Shown here one piece after another: positions 7,314 through 13,704 of a DNA stretch of 27,139 nt. The stretch spans positions 1-27,139 of the forward strand of contig CAMTWO010000006.1 of the NCBI GenBank assembly GCA_947085405.1, in the 5' to 3' direction. How positions within the stretch are numbered: position 1 is the first letter of the stretch; each line of letters begins with the position of its first letter. This stretch comes from JASEGV01 sp947085405 (lineage in GTDB: Bacteria > Bacteroidota > Ignavibacteria > UBA10030 > BY39). The position numbers were made by a program, and so were the translations under genes. The notes under the pieces were generated by a model that was given only the letters and a program-made list of their open reading frames with translations, made no database searches and was not told the origin of the DNA.

Positions 7314-7547
7314 ATGGAAACTATTATAAATATACATATCGAAAGACTTCCAGAAGGTTACTATTTGGCGACTTCGGATGATATCCAAGGATTAATCGCG
7401 CAAGGCAGAACTATCACTGAAACTCTCGAAATTGCACGGGACGTTGCCAAAAAACTTTTAGAAGCACAACAAGATTCCAAAGATACTCCAAAAGGATTGC
7501 CTGATGCGGGAATTCATTTTGATTATCCTCTAGTAGTCGGCATTTAA
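7314..7547 (+). CDS. hicB: HicB-family antitoxin
   Basis: A 77-residue protein with the partial RNase H-like HicB fold: I-x-x-E--PEGYYLATSDDIQGLIAQGRTITETLEIARDVAKKLLE. The C-terminal part lacks the DNA-binding domain of longer HicB proteins, as in short family members. HicB neutralises the HicA mRNA interferase. The hicA frame starts at the last base of this stop codon (TAATG), a normal coupling, but that toxin is internally deleted. AAAGGAAT about 9 nt upstream supports the start. Confidence 0.85.
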   Translation: METIINIHIERLPEGYYLATSDDIQGLIAQGRTITETLEIARDVAKKLLEAQQDSKDTPKGLPDAGIHFDYPLVVGI

Positions 7548-7627
7548 TGGGTAAGTTAGCAGGCTTTAAATACAGAGACATATTGAAACAAGCGGATATT
7601 GATGTTGAAAAATTCTTATCTGTGTAA
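7547..7627 (+). pseudogene. hicA: Internally deleted HicA toxin remnant
   Basis: A 26-codon frame starts in TAATG at the hicB stop: MGKLAGFKYRDI joined directly to LKQADIDVEKFLSV. The first part matches the N-terminus and the second the C-terminal helix of HicA (usual length 60-80). The middle, including the dsRBD strands and the catalytic histidine (GSH motif), is missing with the frame kept. It is very unlikely to be an active toxin. The hicB upstream is then an orphan antitoxin. Confidence 0.75.
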
Positions 7628-7680
7628 ATCAAATATTGAGTTGAAGATCGTCATGTGTGATAGCCGTTTATTTTTTTTAG
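7628..7680 (+). promoter_or_regulatory. Partial L-box leader (right half only)
   Basis: The sequence ATCAAATATTGAGTTGAAG...CATGTGTGATAG..CG followed by T8 matches the right half of the leader after L-box 1 (CAAATATTGTGTTGAA ... CATGTGTGATAG). The 33-nt L-box itself is absent; the hicA remnant takes its place. Further on, ATGAAGAATAAAAAGATT (7693-7710) closely matches the first codons of fcl (3528) and then hits a stop, so this may be a copied fcl leader. Confidence 0.5.
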
Positions 7681-7720
7681 AAATGATTATTTATGAAGAA
7701 TAAAAAGATTTTACAATAGT

Positions 7721-8091
7721 ATGAGTGATAAAGTTAGAAAATGGATAGAAAGAGTTGAATATGACATACTGACTGCAGAGGCAATGCTTGACACAAAACG
7801 ATACATATATGCGGTGTTTATGTGCCAGCCCGCCTTGGCGGGTTGAAAAATCATTGAAAGCTCTTATTACATATTCTGACATAGATGTTTTACCCGTTCA
7901 TAATTTACGGAGATTATTCGAGATTTCCGGTTTGATAAATGAACTTGATGAGGAACGTCTAATGAAAATAGATTTTCTTTCTCAATATTATATTAACAGA
8001 ACTATCTAAAGGAATTACACGGGAATTTTCTGCCGACATAATTATTTTCTCAAAGGAGATGATTAAATGGATTATGAAAAAGATGAAATAA
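7721..8091 (+). pseudogene. HEPN-domain protein broken by two frameshifts
   Basis: The N-terminal part MSDKVRKWIERVEYDILTAE...YAVFMCQ (frame of 7721) is a COG2250-type HEPN start. Where family members read CQQAxEKxLKAL, the gene has the palindrome CCCGCC-TT-GGCGGG (7829-7842) and a stop at 7844-7846. The protein continues in another frame as VEKSLKALITYSDIDVLPVHNLRRLFE up to YYINRTI with a stop at 8007-8009. A third frame then gives ELSKGITREFSA and EMIKWIMKKMK to TAA 8089-8091, the expected C-terminus, implying a second small indel (probably a deletion near 7995-8000). Its antitoxin gene at 8067 is intact and overlaps the end. Confidence 0.8.
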
Positions 8092-8411
8092 TAACTAATG
8101 CTGTAAAACTTGTTGAAAATCTTAAAGAGAAACACAGCATTAAAGCTGCTTATCTTTTTGGTTCTTATTCAAAAGGATTTGCCGGTAAAAATAGCGATAT
8201 AGACATAGCGGTGGTGCTCGATAAAATTAGAGATGGATCTCCTTTTAACGAAACGTTCGAGATATTTCATGAAGCACAGATGTATAATTCCCTCTACGAA
8301 GTTATATGTTTCTCGGAACAAGAATTCATCAACGAGGATGAATCATTAATCAGACACATAAAGGGTGAAGGAATTAATATTTTGAAACCCGGAAGCATAG
8401 ATTATGCGTGA
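8067..8411 (+). CDS. Minimal nucleotidyltransferase (MntA-like antitoxin)
   Basis: A 114-residue protein with LFGSYSKGFAGKNSDIDIAVV: a canonical GS-X10-DxD nucleotidyltransferase motif. A clear AAAGGAG lies 10 nt before ATG 8067. It partners the HEPN gene just upstream, which is broken, so this is an antitoxin without a functional toxin. The 3' end overlaps the next nucleotidyltransferase gene by 8 nt, joining two modules. Confidence 0.85.
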   Translation: MDYEKDEIITNAVKLVENLKEKHSIKAAYLFGSYSKGFAGKNSDIDIAVVLDKIRDGSPFNETFEIFHEAQMYNSLYEVICFSEQEFINEDESLIRHIKGEGINILKPGSIDYA

Positions 8412-8922
8412 AACATTGATGAAAATAAATACTTTACTTGGTGAGAAAATTATTGACCGTTATGCAATTGGGGGGAGTATTGCCGCTCTTTTTTATATCG
8501 AACCGACAGTAACTTATGATTTGGATATTTTAGTTATTCTTCACTGTGAAGCGCAAACATTAGAACCGCTCAAAGATATTTACGCCTGGGCACATAGGAA
8601 TTCGTATGAAATAAAAGCCGAACATATTATTATTGAGGGTATTCCGGTACAGTTTCTTCCGGTTTATAAACCGCTTATTGAAGAAGCAGTCGAACGAGCG
8701 AATGAAAAAACGTTTGACGGGGTAAAAACATTTGTTGTTGGACCCGAGTTCTTAATAGCAATTATGATGGATGTGAACCGCCCGATTGACAGAGAACGTG
8801 CTTTAAGATTTTTCAAAACTTATAAAGAATTGGATGTAACTCTTTTAGAAAATATTATCGATAAATTTCAACTGAATAAAAATTACAATTCATTTAAAGA
8901 GAAATTCGTTAATGAAGGATAA
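8404..8922 (+). CDS. Nucleotidyltransferase, AbiEii/DUF6036-like
   Basis: A 172-residue protein with YAIGGSIAALFYIEPTVTYDLDILV: the GGS turn and D-L-D metal motif of small nucleotidyltransferases related to AbiEii-type toxins. The C-terminal part (GPEFLIAIMMDVNRPIDRERALRFF) carries the helix with an RxxDRxR-like pattern typical of the group. It overlaps the upstream gene by 8 nt and the downstream small gene by 11 nt. Inferred as the enzymatic half of a toxin-antitoxin-like pair; the target is unknown. Confidence 0.8.
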   Translation: MRETLMKINTLLGEKIIDRYAIGGSIAALFYIEPTVTYDLDILVILHCEAQTLEPLKDIYAWAHRNSYEIKAEHIIIEGIPVQFLPVYKPLIEEAVERANEKTFDGVKTFVVGPEFLIAIMMDVNRPIDRERALRFFKTYKELDVTLLENIIDKFQLNKNYNSFKEKFVNEG

Positions 8923-9112
8923 AATTTTATACCCGGAAGAAAAAATTAAAAAACAGGAAATTGCAGAAGCAGCTTGGAACTATCACATCCGACAAGCTAA
9001 TGCAACAGTCGAAGAAAAATATAAAGTACTTCTTTCATTACAGGAATTACACCTTTCGTTTAAGAGGAATAAAGGGGAACAAATTCTACCGCTGCATTGT
9101 GTTTGGAAATGA
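8912..9112 (+). CDS. Small partner protein of the nucleotidyltransferase
   Basis: A 66-residue charged helical protein: EEKIKKQEIAEAAWNYHIRQANATVEEKYKVLLSLQELHLSFKRNKG, ending CVWK. I recall similar small proteins next to nucleotidyltransferases of this type, with an EAAW.YH.....T.EEK..LL.LQ core. The start ATG lies within the end of the upstream gene (11-nt overlap), which supports coupled expression. The last 12 residues (EQILPLHCVWK) look less family-like and may be altered. No function is assigned beyond likely partner or antitoxin. Confidence 0.65.
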   Translation: MKDKILYPEEKIKKQEIAEAAWNYHIRQANATVEEKYKVLLSLQELHLSFKRNKGEQILPLHCVWK

Positions 9113-9163
9113 AGTTAGGGAAATGCATGAATTAATGGATTAACACTAAAAGGTGTTTCAAGT

Positions 9164-9210
9164 CGAATAACGAGCCCCGAATCCGCCTGGGGCGGACGAA
9201 CGACGGATTT
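9164..9210. repeat. Heptad array (CGAnnnn) interrupted by a palindrome
   Basis: The words CGAATAA (9164), CGAGCCC (9171) and CGAATCC (9178) are followed by the palindrome TCCGCC-TGG-GGCGGA (9182-9196), then CGAACGA (9197) and CGGATTT. The palindrome lies within the array as if inserted. The array directly precedes L-box copy 6, like those at 3372 and 7232. Confidence 0.65.
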
Positions 9211-9217
9211 TATTTTG

Positions 9218-9250
9218 TTTCATTTTTAAGAAAAATTAGTTAAATTGTAA
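9218..9250 (+). promoter_or_regulatory. L-box copy (9218)
   Basis: An ungapped 33-nt match (TTTCATTTTTAAG ... TTAGTTAAATTGTAA). The long-leader sequence GCGTTGAAGCC follows, but the hairpin half is degenerate (CCCGGCAG...) and ends in T8 (about 9290-9297). No gene starts within 600 nt, the first being 9886, so this copy may drive the purine-rich block or be a relic. Confidence 0.5.
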
Positions 9251-9299
9251 ACGAATATTGCGTTGAAGCCCGGCAGTTGAGGTAATCGTTTTTTTTATT

Positions 9300-9765
9300 T
9301 TTAAAATTGTGAGTTCGGGTAAGGAGTAAGTTTACCGGAGGTTTATGCAACGATTTGATGCCTAAAAGGAAGGCATTTGAATATGACGGAATAGAAGAGT
9401 AATCCAGTAGAAAGTTGAGAGCTTAGGAGCGATTACCATAGAAAATAAAAGAATGAGATGTTGAGATGGTGGAAAATAGATTTCAATTGAAAGGTTTACA
9501 AATTATGCTTACGGAATAACGTGAGCGACCGAAAGATAATGGAATTAAAGTAGAAGGAAGATTAGGTGAAGTGAAAGAATAACAAATAAGCTGACAGAAA
9601 AGAAATTTGTACTACAAAAATGTCAGGTTGAGGCAAACGAATGGAGACAAAATTTAAAAAAATGGTGAATTCCGTTGAAATTAAAGGAATTAGCCAAAAA
9701 AGGAAAAAATTATGGGAGATGCCAAAGTTTAGAGGAGAGGATTATTTTGATTCGAGTTGAGGGAA
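9300..9765 (+). other. Purine-rich block without a supported gene
   Basis: About 465 nt in which A and G dominate the + strand and C is scarce, unlike flanking spacers. No reading frame on the + strand longer than about 40 codons is seen. Small hairpins occur, such as ATGCCT-AAAAGGA-AGGCAT (about 9358-9376). An L-box is directly upstream and an intact gene downstream. It could be a non-coding RNA, an eroded gene or low-complexity filler; the sequence alone does not decide. Confidence 0.4.
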
Positions 9766-9807
9766 TCACATTTATTTTATTTGTATAAATCTAATTAATA
9801 TTTAATT

Positions 9808-9843
9808 CCCCGCTGCTTGTCTGCGACATGTAGAGCGGTGGGG
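9808..9843. repeat. Interrupted palindrome CCCCGCT ... AGCGGTGGGG
   Basis: CCCCGCT (9808-9814) can pair with AGCGGTGGGG (9834-9843) with a short bulge. The 19-nt loop itself contains GCGACATG-like sequence. The element lies 42 nt before the start of the gene at 9886 and is not followed by a T-run, so a terminator is unlikely. Confidence 0.4.
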
Positions 9844-9885
9844 TAGTTCATCAACAAAAAAAAATAATAAGAAGGGAATACAAAA

Positions 9886-10581
9886 ATGAAAGACTCACAA
9901 GAAAATAAATTGACGATGTATGAGGCGGTGTTATCGTTGTTAAGATTGAAATTAGCAATAATAACGAGTATACCGGCCTTATTAAATTCGCGGGATGAAT
10001 TTGCATTGAAGATAACTGAGATAAAAGAAATGGCGAGACAAAAGCGTGAAGTAACGGCGGGTAAAAGGGCAGCAAAGGCAGACGCAGAAAATATTCTGAT
10101 AAGCGTGCTGATGTCGGTTGGCTCGGCATTGTTTTCTTTTGGTAGAAAAATAAAGGATAGTGAACTGCAAGCGTTGTCGAATATCAGGGTAAGCAGGTTA
10201 GAAGATATGCGTGACACGGAATTAGTGAGCAAAGCCGAAACTGTTTATGGTAAACTCCAAGAAAATATTGACAAGTTGAGCGATTATAATATAACGCCGG
10301 AGATAGTAACGGATTTGAGGATTAAGATAGATAATTTCGCGAACGCATTAGGGGAACGAGAAAGCGCTGCGGCGAAAGGAGCGGGTGCGACGGCAAATTT
10401 GAAAGCTCTATTTAATCAGGCAGATGAGATGCTGTATGATGATATGGATAGGTTGATAGAGCTGCTTCGAGAGAGTAATGGAGAATTTTACAATGAATAC
10501 TTTGCCGCGAGAGTGATTAAGGATTTAGGAATAAGGCACCGGACAGATGAGCCGGTAACTCCGCCACCACCTACACCCTGA
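9886..10581 (+). CDS. Uncharacterised helical protein with proline tail
   Basis: A 231-residue protein without a signal peptide. It is mostly alpha-helical, with long amphipathic stretches (KITEIKEMARQKREVTAGKRAAKADAE and 120-200). The end EFYNEYFAARVIKDLGIRHRTDEPVTPPPPTP recalls a multi-copy uncharacterised family I know from Bacteroidota/Ignavibacteria-type genomes, with a FY..Y..AR.I.D.G.R motif before a Pro/Thr tail. No function is known to me. The start is supported by AAGAAGGGA about 8 nt upstream. The coding strand is richer in G than the neighbouring glycan genes. A strong terminator follows. Confidence 0.75.
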   Translation: MKDSQENKLTMYEAVLSLLRLKLAIITSIPALLNSRDEFALKITEIKEMARQKREVTAGKRAAKADAENILISVLMSVGSALFSFGRKIKDSELQALSNIRVSRLEDMRDTELVSKAETVYGKLQENIDKLSDYNITPEIVTDLRIKIDNFANALGERESAAAKGAGATANLKALFNQADEMLYDDMDRLIELLRESNGEFYNEYFAARVIKDLGIRHRTDEPVTPPPPTP

Positions 10582-10626
10582 ACACCCTCTACTACCCTCA
10601 TCCCCATCATAATTAAAGGCAGAGGA

Positions 10627-10656
10627 CCCCTTCTTCCACGAGGAGAAGGGGTTTTT
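10627..10656 (+). terminator. Intrinsic terminator after the 9886 gene
   Basis: CCCCTTCTTCC (10627-10637) pairs with GGAGAAGGGG (10642-10651) with one bulged base and a 4-nt ACGA loop. TTTTT (10652-10656) follows. It lies 46 nt after the stop at 10581, as expected for a Rho-independent terminator. Confidence 0.75.
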
Positions 10657-10663
10657 GTTGTTA

Positions 10664-10740
10664 GAAGTGATGGGGGGAAGGGGTGTTGGAGTAATGGAGG
10701 GGTGGTTATTAGTTTTGAGTTATTAGTTTTGAGTTGTGGG
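10664..10740. repeat. Heptad-phased array, TTATTAG/TTTTGAG, with G-rich words
   Basis: TTATTAG and TTTTGAG alternate exactly (10706, 10713, 10720, 10727), followed by TTGTGGG (10734). Upstream in the same phase are G-rich words (TGGGGGG 10671, AAGGGGT 10678, TAATGGA 10692, GGGGTGG 10699). The G-rich half has several G-runs of 3 or more and could form a G-quadruplex. Confidence 0.7.
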
Positions 10741-10749
10741 ATATGCGAT

Positions 10750-10796
10750 GGTTCGACTCGTTCCAGAAAATGGAACTCGCTCACCACAAGTGTGAG
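10750..10796. repeat. GGTTCGAC...GCTCACC element with nested palindrome
   Basis: GGTTCGAC (10750-10757) and GCTCACC (10779-10785) match in order the segment inserted in fcl (4112-4128). Here a palindrome, GTTCCA-gaaaa-TGGAAC (10760-10776), sits between the two halves. CTCAC...GTGAG (10780-10796) forms a second small stem. Confidence 0.5.
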
Positions 10797-10813
10797 AAGA
10801 TGAAACGGCGATT

Positions 10814-10953
10814 GGGGGAAAGTGGATTAATGGAGTGGTGGAAGGATGGATGAACGGGGGAAGGGGAGAAACGGGGAAGCGGAGTGGTGGTTATTAGTAT
10901 GGAGTATTGAGTATAGGTTATACAGCCAAGAGCGAGGAGAGCAGGGCAATAAG
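10814..10953. repeat. Long heptad-phased array, about 20 words
   Basis: About 20 words stay in 7-bp phase from 10814 (GGGGGAA, AGTGGAT, TAATGGA, GTGGTGG ...) to about 10953. TAATGGA and GTGGTGG also occur in or near the array at 10664. 10873-10942 is identical over 70 bp to 6942-7011. It is the longest array in the window and ends shortly before L-box copy 7. Confidence 0.65.
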
Positions 10954-10980
10954 AAAAAGAATAGCACGACCTTTTTTTTC

Positions 10981-11119
10981 TTTCTTTTTTAAGAAATTTT
11001 AGTTAAATTATAACAAAATTAAGGAAATGAGTTCCTTAAGTAAACCCCGTATAACGGGGTAAATATAATCCTGAAGCTCGACATGTGTCCGTAATCCGTC
11101 AGTTGACGGAGATGGAGAC
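10981..11119 (+). promoter_or_regulatory. L-box copy 7 with long structured leader before the glycan operon
   Basis: The L-box is at 10981-11013. Then come the palindromes TTAAGGAA...TTCCTTAA (11019-11039) and ACCCCGT-ATA-ACGGGGT (11044-11060). The leader motif CTGAAGCTCGACATGTGT follows with the palindrome TCCGTC-AGTT-GACGGA (11095-11110) and ACGGGTT. Compared with copy 1, this leader carries three added palindromes. It lies 149 nt upstream of the first gene of a 14.8-kb same-strand cluster and is a candidate promoter/leader for it. Confidence 0.5.
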
Positions 11120-11162
11120 GGGTTATATTATTTTCAAATAAATAAGGTAATGCTAATAACAT

Positions 11163-11576
11163 ATGAGTTTCAATAACGTAAAACTAATTAACCTTCCAAA
11201 GATAACTGACCCTAGGGGAAATCTTTCCTTCATTGAGGGAGGGAAACATATCCCTTTTAATATTAAAAGAGTATATTGGATTTACGATGTGCCAGGAGGG
11301 GAAATAAGGGGGAGCCATGCATATAAGACTTTACATGAATTTATTATCGCGCTATCAGGCAGTTTTGATGTGGTTTTGTCGGATGGACATTCAGAACAAA
11401 AACATTCGCTCAATAGATCATACTATGGTTTATATGTACCCAACATGATTTGGAGAAGGTTAGAAAATTTTTCTACTAATTCATTATGCTTGATTTTGGC
11501 TTCGGATAAATACCAAGAAGATGATTATATTAGAGACGTAAATGAATTTAAAGGATACCTTGGTATTGGAAAATAA
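11163..11576 (+). CDS. FdtA/QdtA-type sugar 3,4-ketoisomerase-like protein, copy 1
   Basis: A 137-residue cupin of the WxcM/FdtA family: P-x-I-x-D-x-RGNLSFIE, YDVPGGEIRG (41-50), ending DDYIRDVNEF. Family members isomerise dTDP-4-keto-6-deoxyglucose to the 3-keto sugar before transamination at C3. The conserved HAHK reads HAYK here (H52, Y54), so one of the two cupin histidines is replaced by tyrosine. Activity may be changed. It is followed by a second, canonical copy overlapping by 35 nt. It could form a hetero-oligomer with that copy. Confidence 0.85.
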   Translation: MSFNNVKLINLPKITDPRGNLSFIEGGKHIPFNIKRVYWIYDVPGGEIRGSHAYKTLHEFIIALSGSFDVVLSDGHSEQKHSLNRSYYGLYVPNMIWRRLENFSTNSLCLILASDKYQEDDYIRDVNEFKGYLGIGK

Positions 11577-11985
11577 AAAAAACACCATCGATGATTGCCT
11601 GGTAATTAGACTACCTAAAATACAAAATAGAGCAGGCAACATAACCCCTATTGAAAATATGAAAGAAATACCTTTTGAAACTAAAAGAGTTTATTATCTT
11701 TATGATGTTCCGGGCGGGGAATCTCGTGGAGGTCATGCTCATAAAGAATTAATTCAATTGATTATTGCGACAAGCGGAAGTTTTGATGTTTCCTTAGATG
11801 ATGGAATAAACAGAAAGGTTATTAATTTGAATAGACCATATAATGGCCTATATGTGGTCCCCGGAATTTGGAGAGAACTACAAAATTTTTCATCTGGTGC
11901 TATCTGTTTGGTACTAACGTCTGATCCCTATGATGAAAATGATTATATAAGAGATTACAATAATTTTATGGAATTTAAAAAATGA
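11542..11985 (+). CDS. fdtA: dTDP-4-dehydro-6-deoxyglucose 3,4-ketoisomerase (FdtA-like), copy 2
   Basis: A 147-residue cupin with the intact family motif VPGGESRGGHAHKEL (H65, H67) and the end YDENDYIRDY. Established role for FdtA/QdtA: converts dTDP-6-deoxy-D-xylo-4-hexulose to the 3-keto isomer used by FdtB/QdtB. The matching aminotransferase is at 14245. ATG 11542 overlaps copy 1 by 35 nt; this adds about 17 residues before the conserved part, so a later non-ATG start is possible. It overlaps the next gene by 4 nt (ATGA). Confidence 0.88.
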   Translation: MNLKDTLVLENKKNTIDDCLVIRLPKIQNRAGNITPIENMKEIPFETKRVYYLYDVPGGESRGGHAHKELIQLIIATSGSFDVSLDDGINRKVINLNRPYNGLYVVPGIWRELQNFSSGAICLVLTSDPYDENDYIRDYNNFMEFKK

Positions 11986-12974
11986 GACAACTTGTTCGTA
12001 ATGTGAAAATAATTGGCACTGGTTCTTATCTTCCTGAAACCATTTATACAAATGAATATTTAGAAACCATATTGCCTACATCATCCCAATGGATTTATGA
12101 AAACTTAGGGATTAAAGAAAGGCGAATTGCAGCTGAACATGAAGCAACTAGTTATTTGGCTTGGAAAGCCGGAGAAAAAGCTATTGAAAATGCAGGTCTT
12201 ACAAAAAACGATATAGATTTAATAATTGTTGCAACGGCTACACCAGATAGGTTGGCACCATCAACTGCTTGTATAGTTCAGGACAAATTGCAAGCATACA
12301 ACGCCGTGGCATTTGATATTGCAGCTGTATGTAGTGGTTTTTTGTTTGGGATGTCTGTTGCATCGCAATATATAGCTAGTGGTGTTTATGATAATGTACT
12401 AGTTATAGGAGCTGATACTTTTTCAAAGATAATTAATTGGACTAGGAGAGATGCTGTTTTTTTTGGTGATGGGGCAGGAGCAGCAATTATTTCTCATTCA
12501 AATGTAAATGGGGGATTCTTGGCATATCGGCTTTATTCTGATGGTAGAGGAAAAGATCATTTTACTGTCCCTGCAGGTGGCTCTGAGTTTCCTGCTAGTC
12601 ATAAAACGGTAGATGAAAAAATGCATTATTTTAAAATGAATGGAAAAGCAGTATATGATACAAGTACTATTGTTTTACCTAAGGCAATCAATCAGGTACT
12701 TGCAGACACTGGTCTTACTATAAATGATATTGATTTAATGATTCCTCATCAACCCAGTATTAAAATTTTACGAAAAACGGCAGAAGTTATCGGTTTACCT
12801 TTTGAAAAAGTAATGACCAATATGGATAAATACGCAAATACGTCTGGAGGAACAATACCTATTTTACTGGATGAGGTAAATCGTGCTGGTAAAATTAATG
12901 GAGGAAATTTAATTCTTTTTGCAGCAGTAGGTAGCGGCTGGACTTATGGGGCTGCAATAATAAAATGGGCCTAA
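11982..12974 (+). CDS. 3-oxoacyl-ACP synthase III (KAS III/FabH-like)
   Basis: A 330-residue thiolase-fold enzyme. The catalytic triad is visible: C117 in AAVCSGFLFG, H256 in IPHQPS and N286 in YANTSGGTIP. It condenses an acyl-CoA with an acyl-ACP; FabH-like enzymes are also found in sugar and antibiotic loci, where they make special acyl groups. The position between a ketoisomerase and an SDR/GNAT/aminotransferase block suggests it supplies the acyl chain of an N-acylated amino sugar rather than general fatty acid synthesis. NTSGG, where housekeeping FabH has NTSAAS, also points to a specialised subgroup. The start overlaps fdtA by 4 nt. Confidence 0.9.
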   Translation: MRQLVRNVKIIGTGSYLPETIYTNEYLETILPTSSQWIYENLGIKERRIAAEHEATSYLAWKAGEKAIENAGLTKNDIDLIIVATATPDRLAPSTACIVQDKLQAYNAVAFDIAAVCSGFLFGMSVASQYIASGVYDNVLVIGADTFSKIINWTRRDAVFFGDGAGAAIISHSNVNGGFLAYRLYSDGRGKDHFTVPAGGSEFPASHKTVDEKMHYFKMNGKAVYDTSTIVLPKAINQVLADTGLTINDIDLMIPHQPSIKILRKTAEVIGLPFEKVMTNMDKYANTSGGTIPILLDEVNRAGKINGGNLILFAAVGSGWTYGAAIIKWA

Positions 12975-12999
12975 TGTTTAACTAACAATTTAAAAAATC

Positions 13000-13683
13000 A
13001 TGATTATTATAACAGGAGCATCAAGAGGAATAGGTAAATACTTGTTCAACTCATTTCTTCAGGCATCTGAAGAATTAATAATTGGCACGTATCTCAATAC
13101 TAAACCAACAGAAAACATCGAAATGTTCACACGATTAGATGTTTGCAACTTTGGGCAAATTAATAATTTTATTCAGGGGAAGTCGGGTGAACTGAAAGAA
13201 ATTACACTCATCAATTGTGCAGGTATAAATTACAATTCATTTGCACACAAAAGCGATCCCGAAAAATGGAAAAGCGTTATTGAAACAAACTTAATAGGGA
13301 CTTACAACATTATAAGGGCATTGTTGCCGATAATGCGTGAACAGAAGTTTGGAAGAATTATTAATTTTTCTTCAGTTGTTGCAATTAAGCCTACTCCTGG
13401 AATAAGTCCTTATGCTGCCTCAAAATCAGCGTTATGGGGTATGTCCAAATCAATCGCAATCGAAAATGCTGCTTTTAATATTACAATCAATAATATTAAT
13501 CTTGGATATTCCGAATTAGGGATGATTGAAATGGTTCCGGATGAATACAAAAAAAATATTATTTCACAAATACCTGCAGGAATTCTTTGCGAACCAAAAG
13601 ATATTTTTAATACTGTAAATTATTTAAAAACAACAAGATATATAACCGGTTCATCCATTGATTTAAATGGGGGCCTTATTTAA
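13000..13683 (+). CDS. Short-chain dehydrogenase/reductase, FabG-like
   Basis: A 227-residue classical SDR: TGASRGIG (5-12), NCAG (72-75, in place of NNAG), S124/S125 in NFSSVVA, and catalytic Y138-x3-K142 (YAASK). The end ITGSSIDLNGGLI is typical of FabG-type 3-oxoacyl-ACP reductases, here slightly short. With the KAS III upstream it could make a 3-hydroxyacyl-ACP (for example 3-hydroxybutyryl) for transfer to an amino sugar; a sugar substrate is the alternative. It lies 25 nt after the KAS III gene. Confidence 0.88.
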   Translation: MIIITGASRGIGKYLFNSFLQASEELIIGTYLNTKPTENIEMFTRLDVCNFGQINNFIQGKSGELKEITLINCAGINYNSFAHKSDPEKWKSVIETNLIGTYNIIRALLPIMREQKFGRIINFSSVVAIKPTPGISPYAASKSALWGMSKSIAIENAAFNITINNINLGYSELGMIEMVPDEYKKNIISQIPAGILCEPKDIFNTVNYLKTTRYITGSSIDLNGGLI

Positions 13684-13704
13684 AAATAAAGATTATTTAA
13701 TAAT

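Noticed and set aside
8961..9143. Alternative + strand frame overlapping 8912-9112
   Set aside because: The frame of 8912 keeps the family-like EAAWNYH...LLSLQEL core and starts within the upstream stop region; the other frame shows no motif.
9641..9760. A 39-codon + strand frame in the purine-rich block
   Set aside because: Short, lysine-rich by composition only, no recognisable motif and no ribosome-binding site.
9310..9885. Group II intron remnant
   Set aside because: A GTGAG near 9309 resembles an intron 5' end, but no domain V-like hairpin or reverse transcriptase frame is present.
10981..11162. JUMPstart/ops element for RfaH-type antitermination
   Set aside because: The glycan leader has no GGCGGTAGCG-type ops core; its hairpins belong to the L-box leader family.
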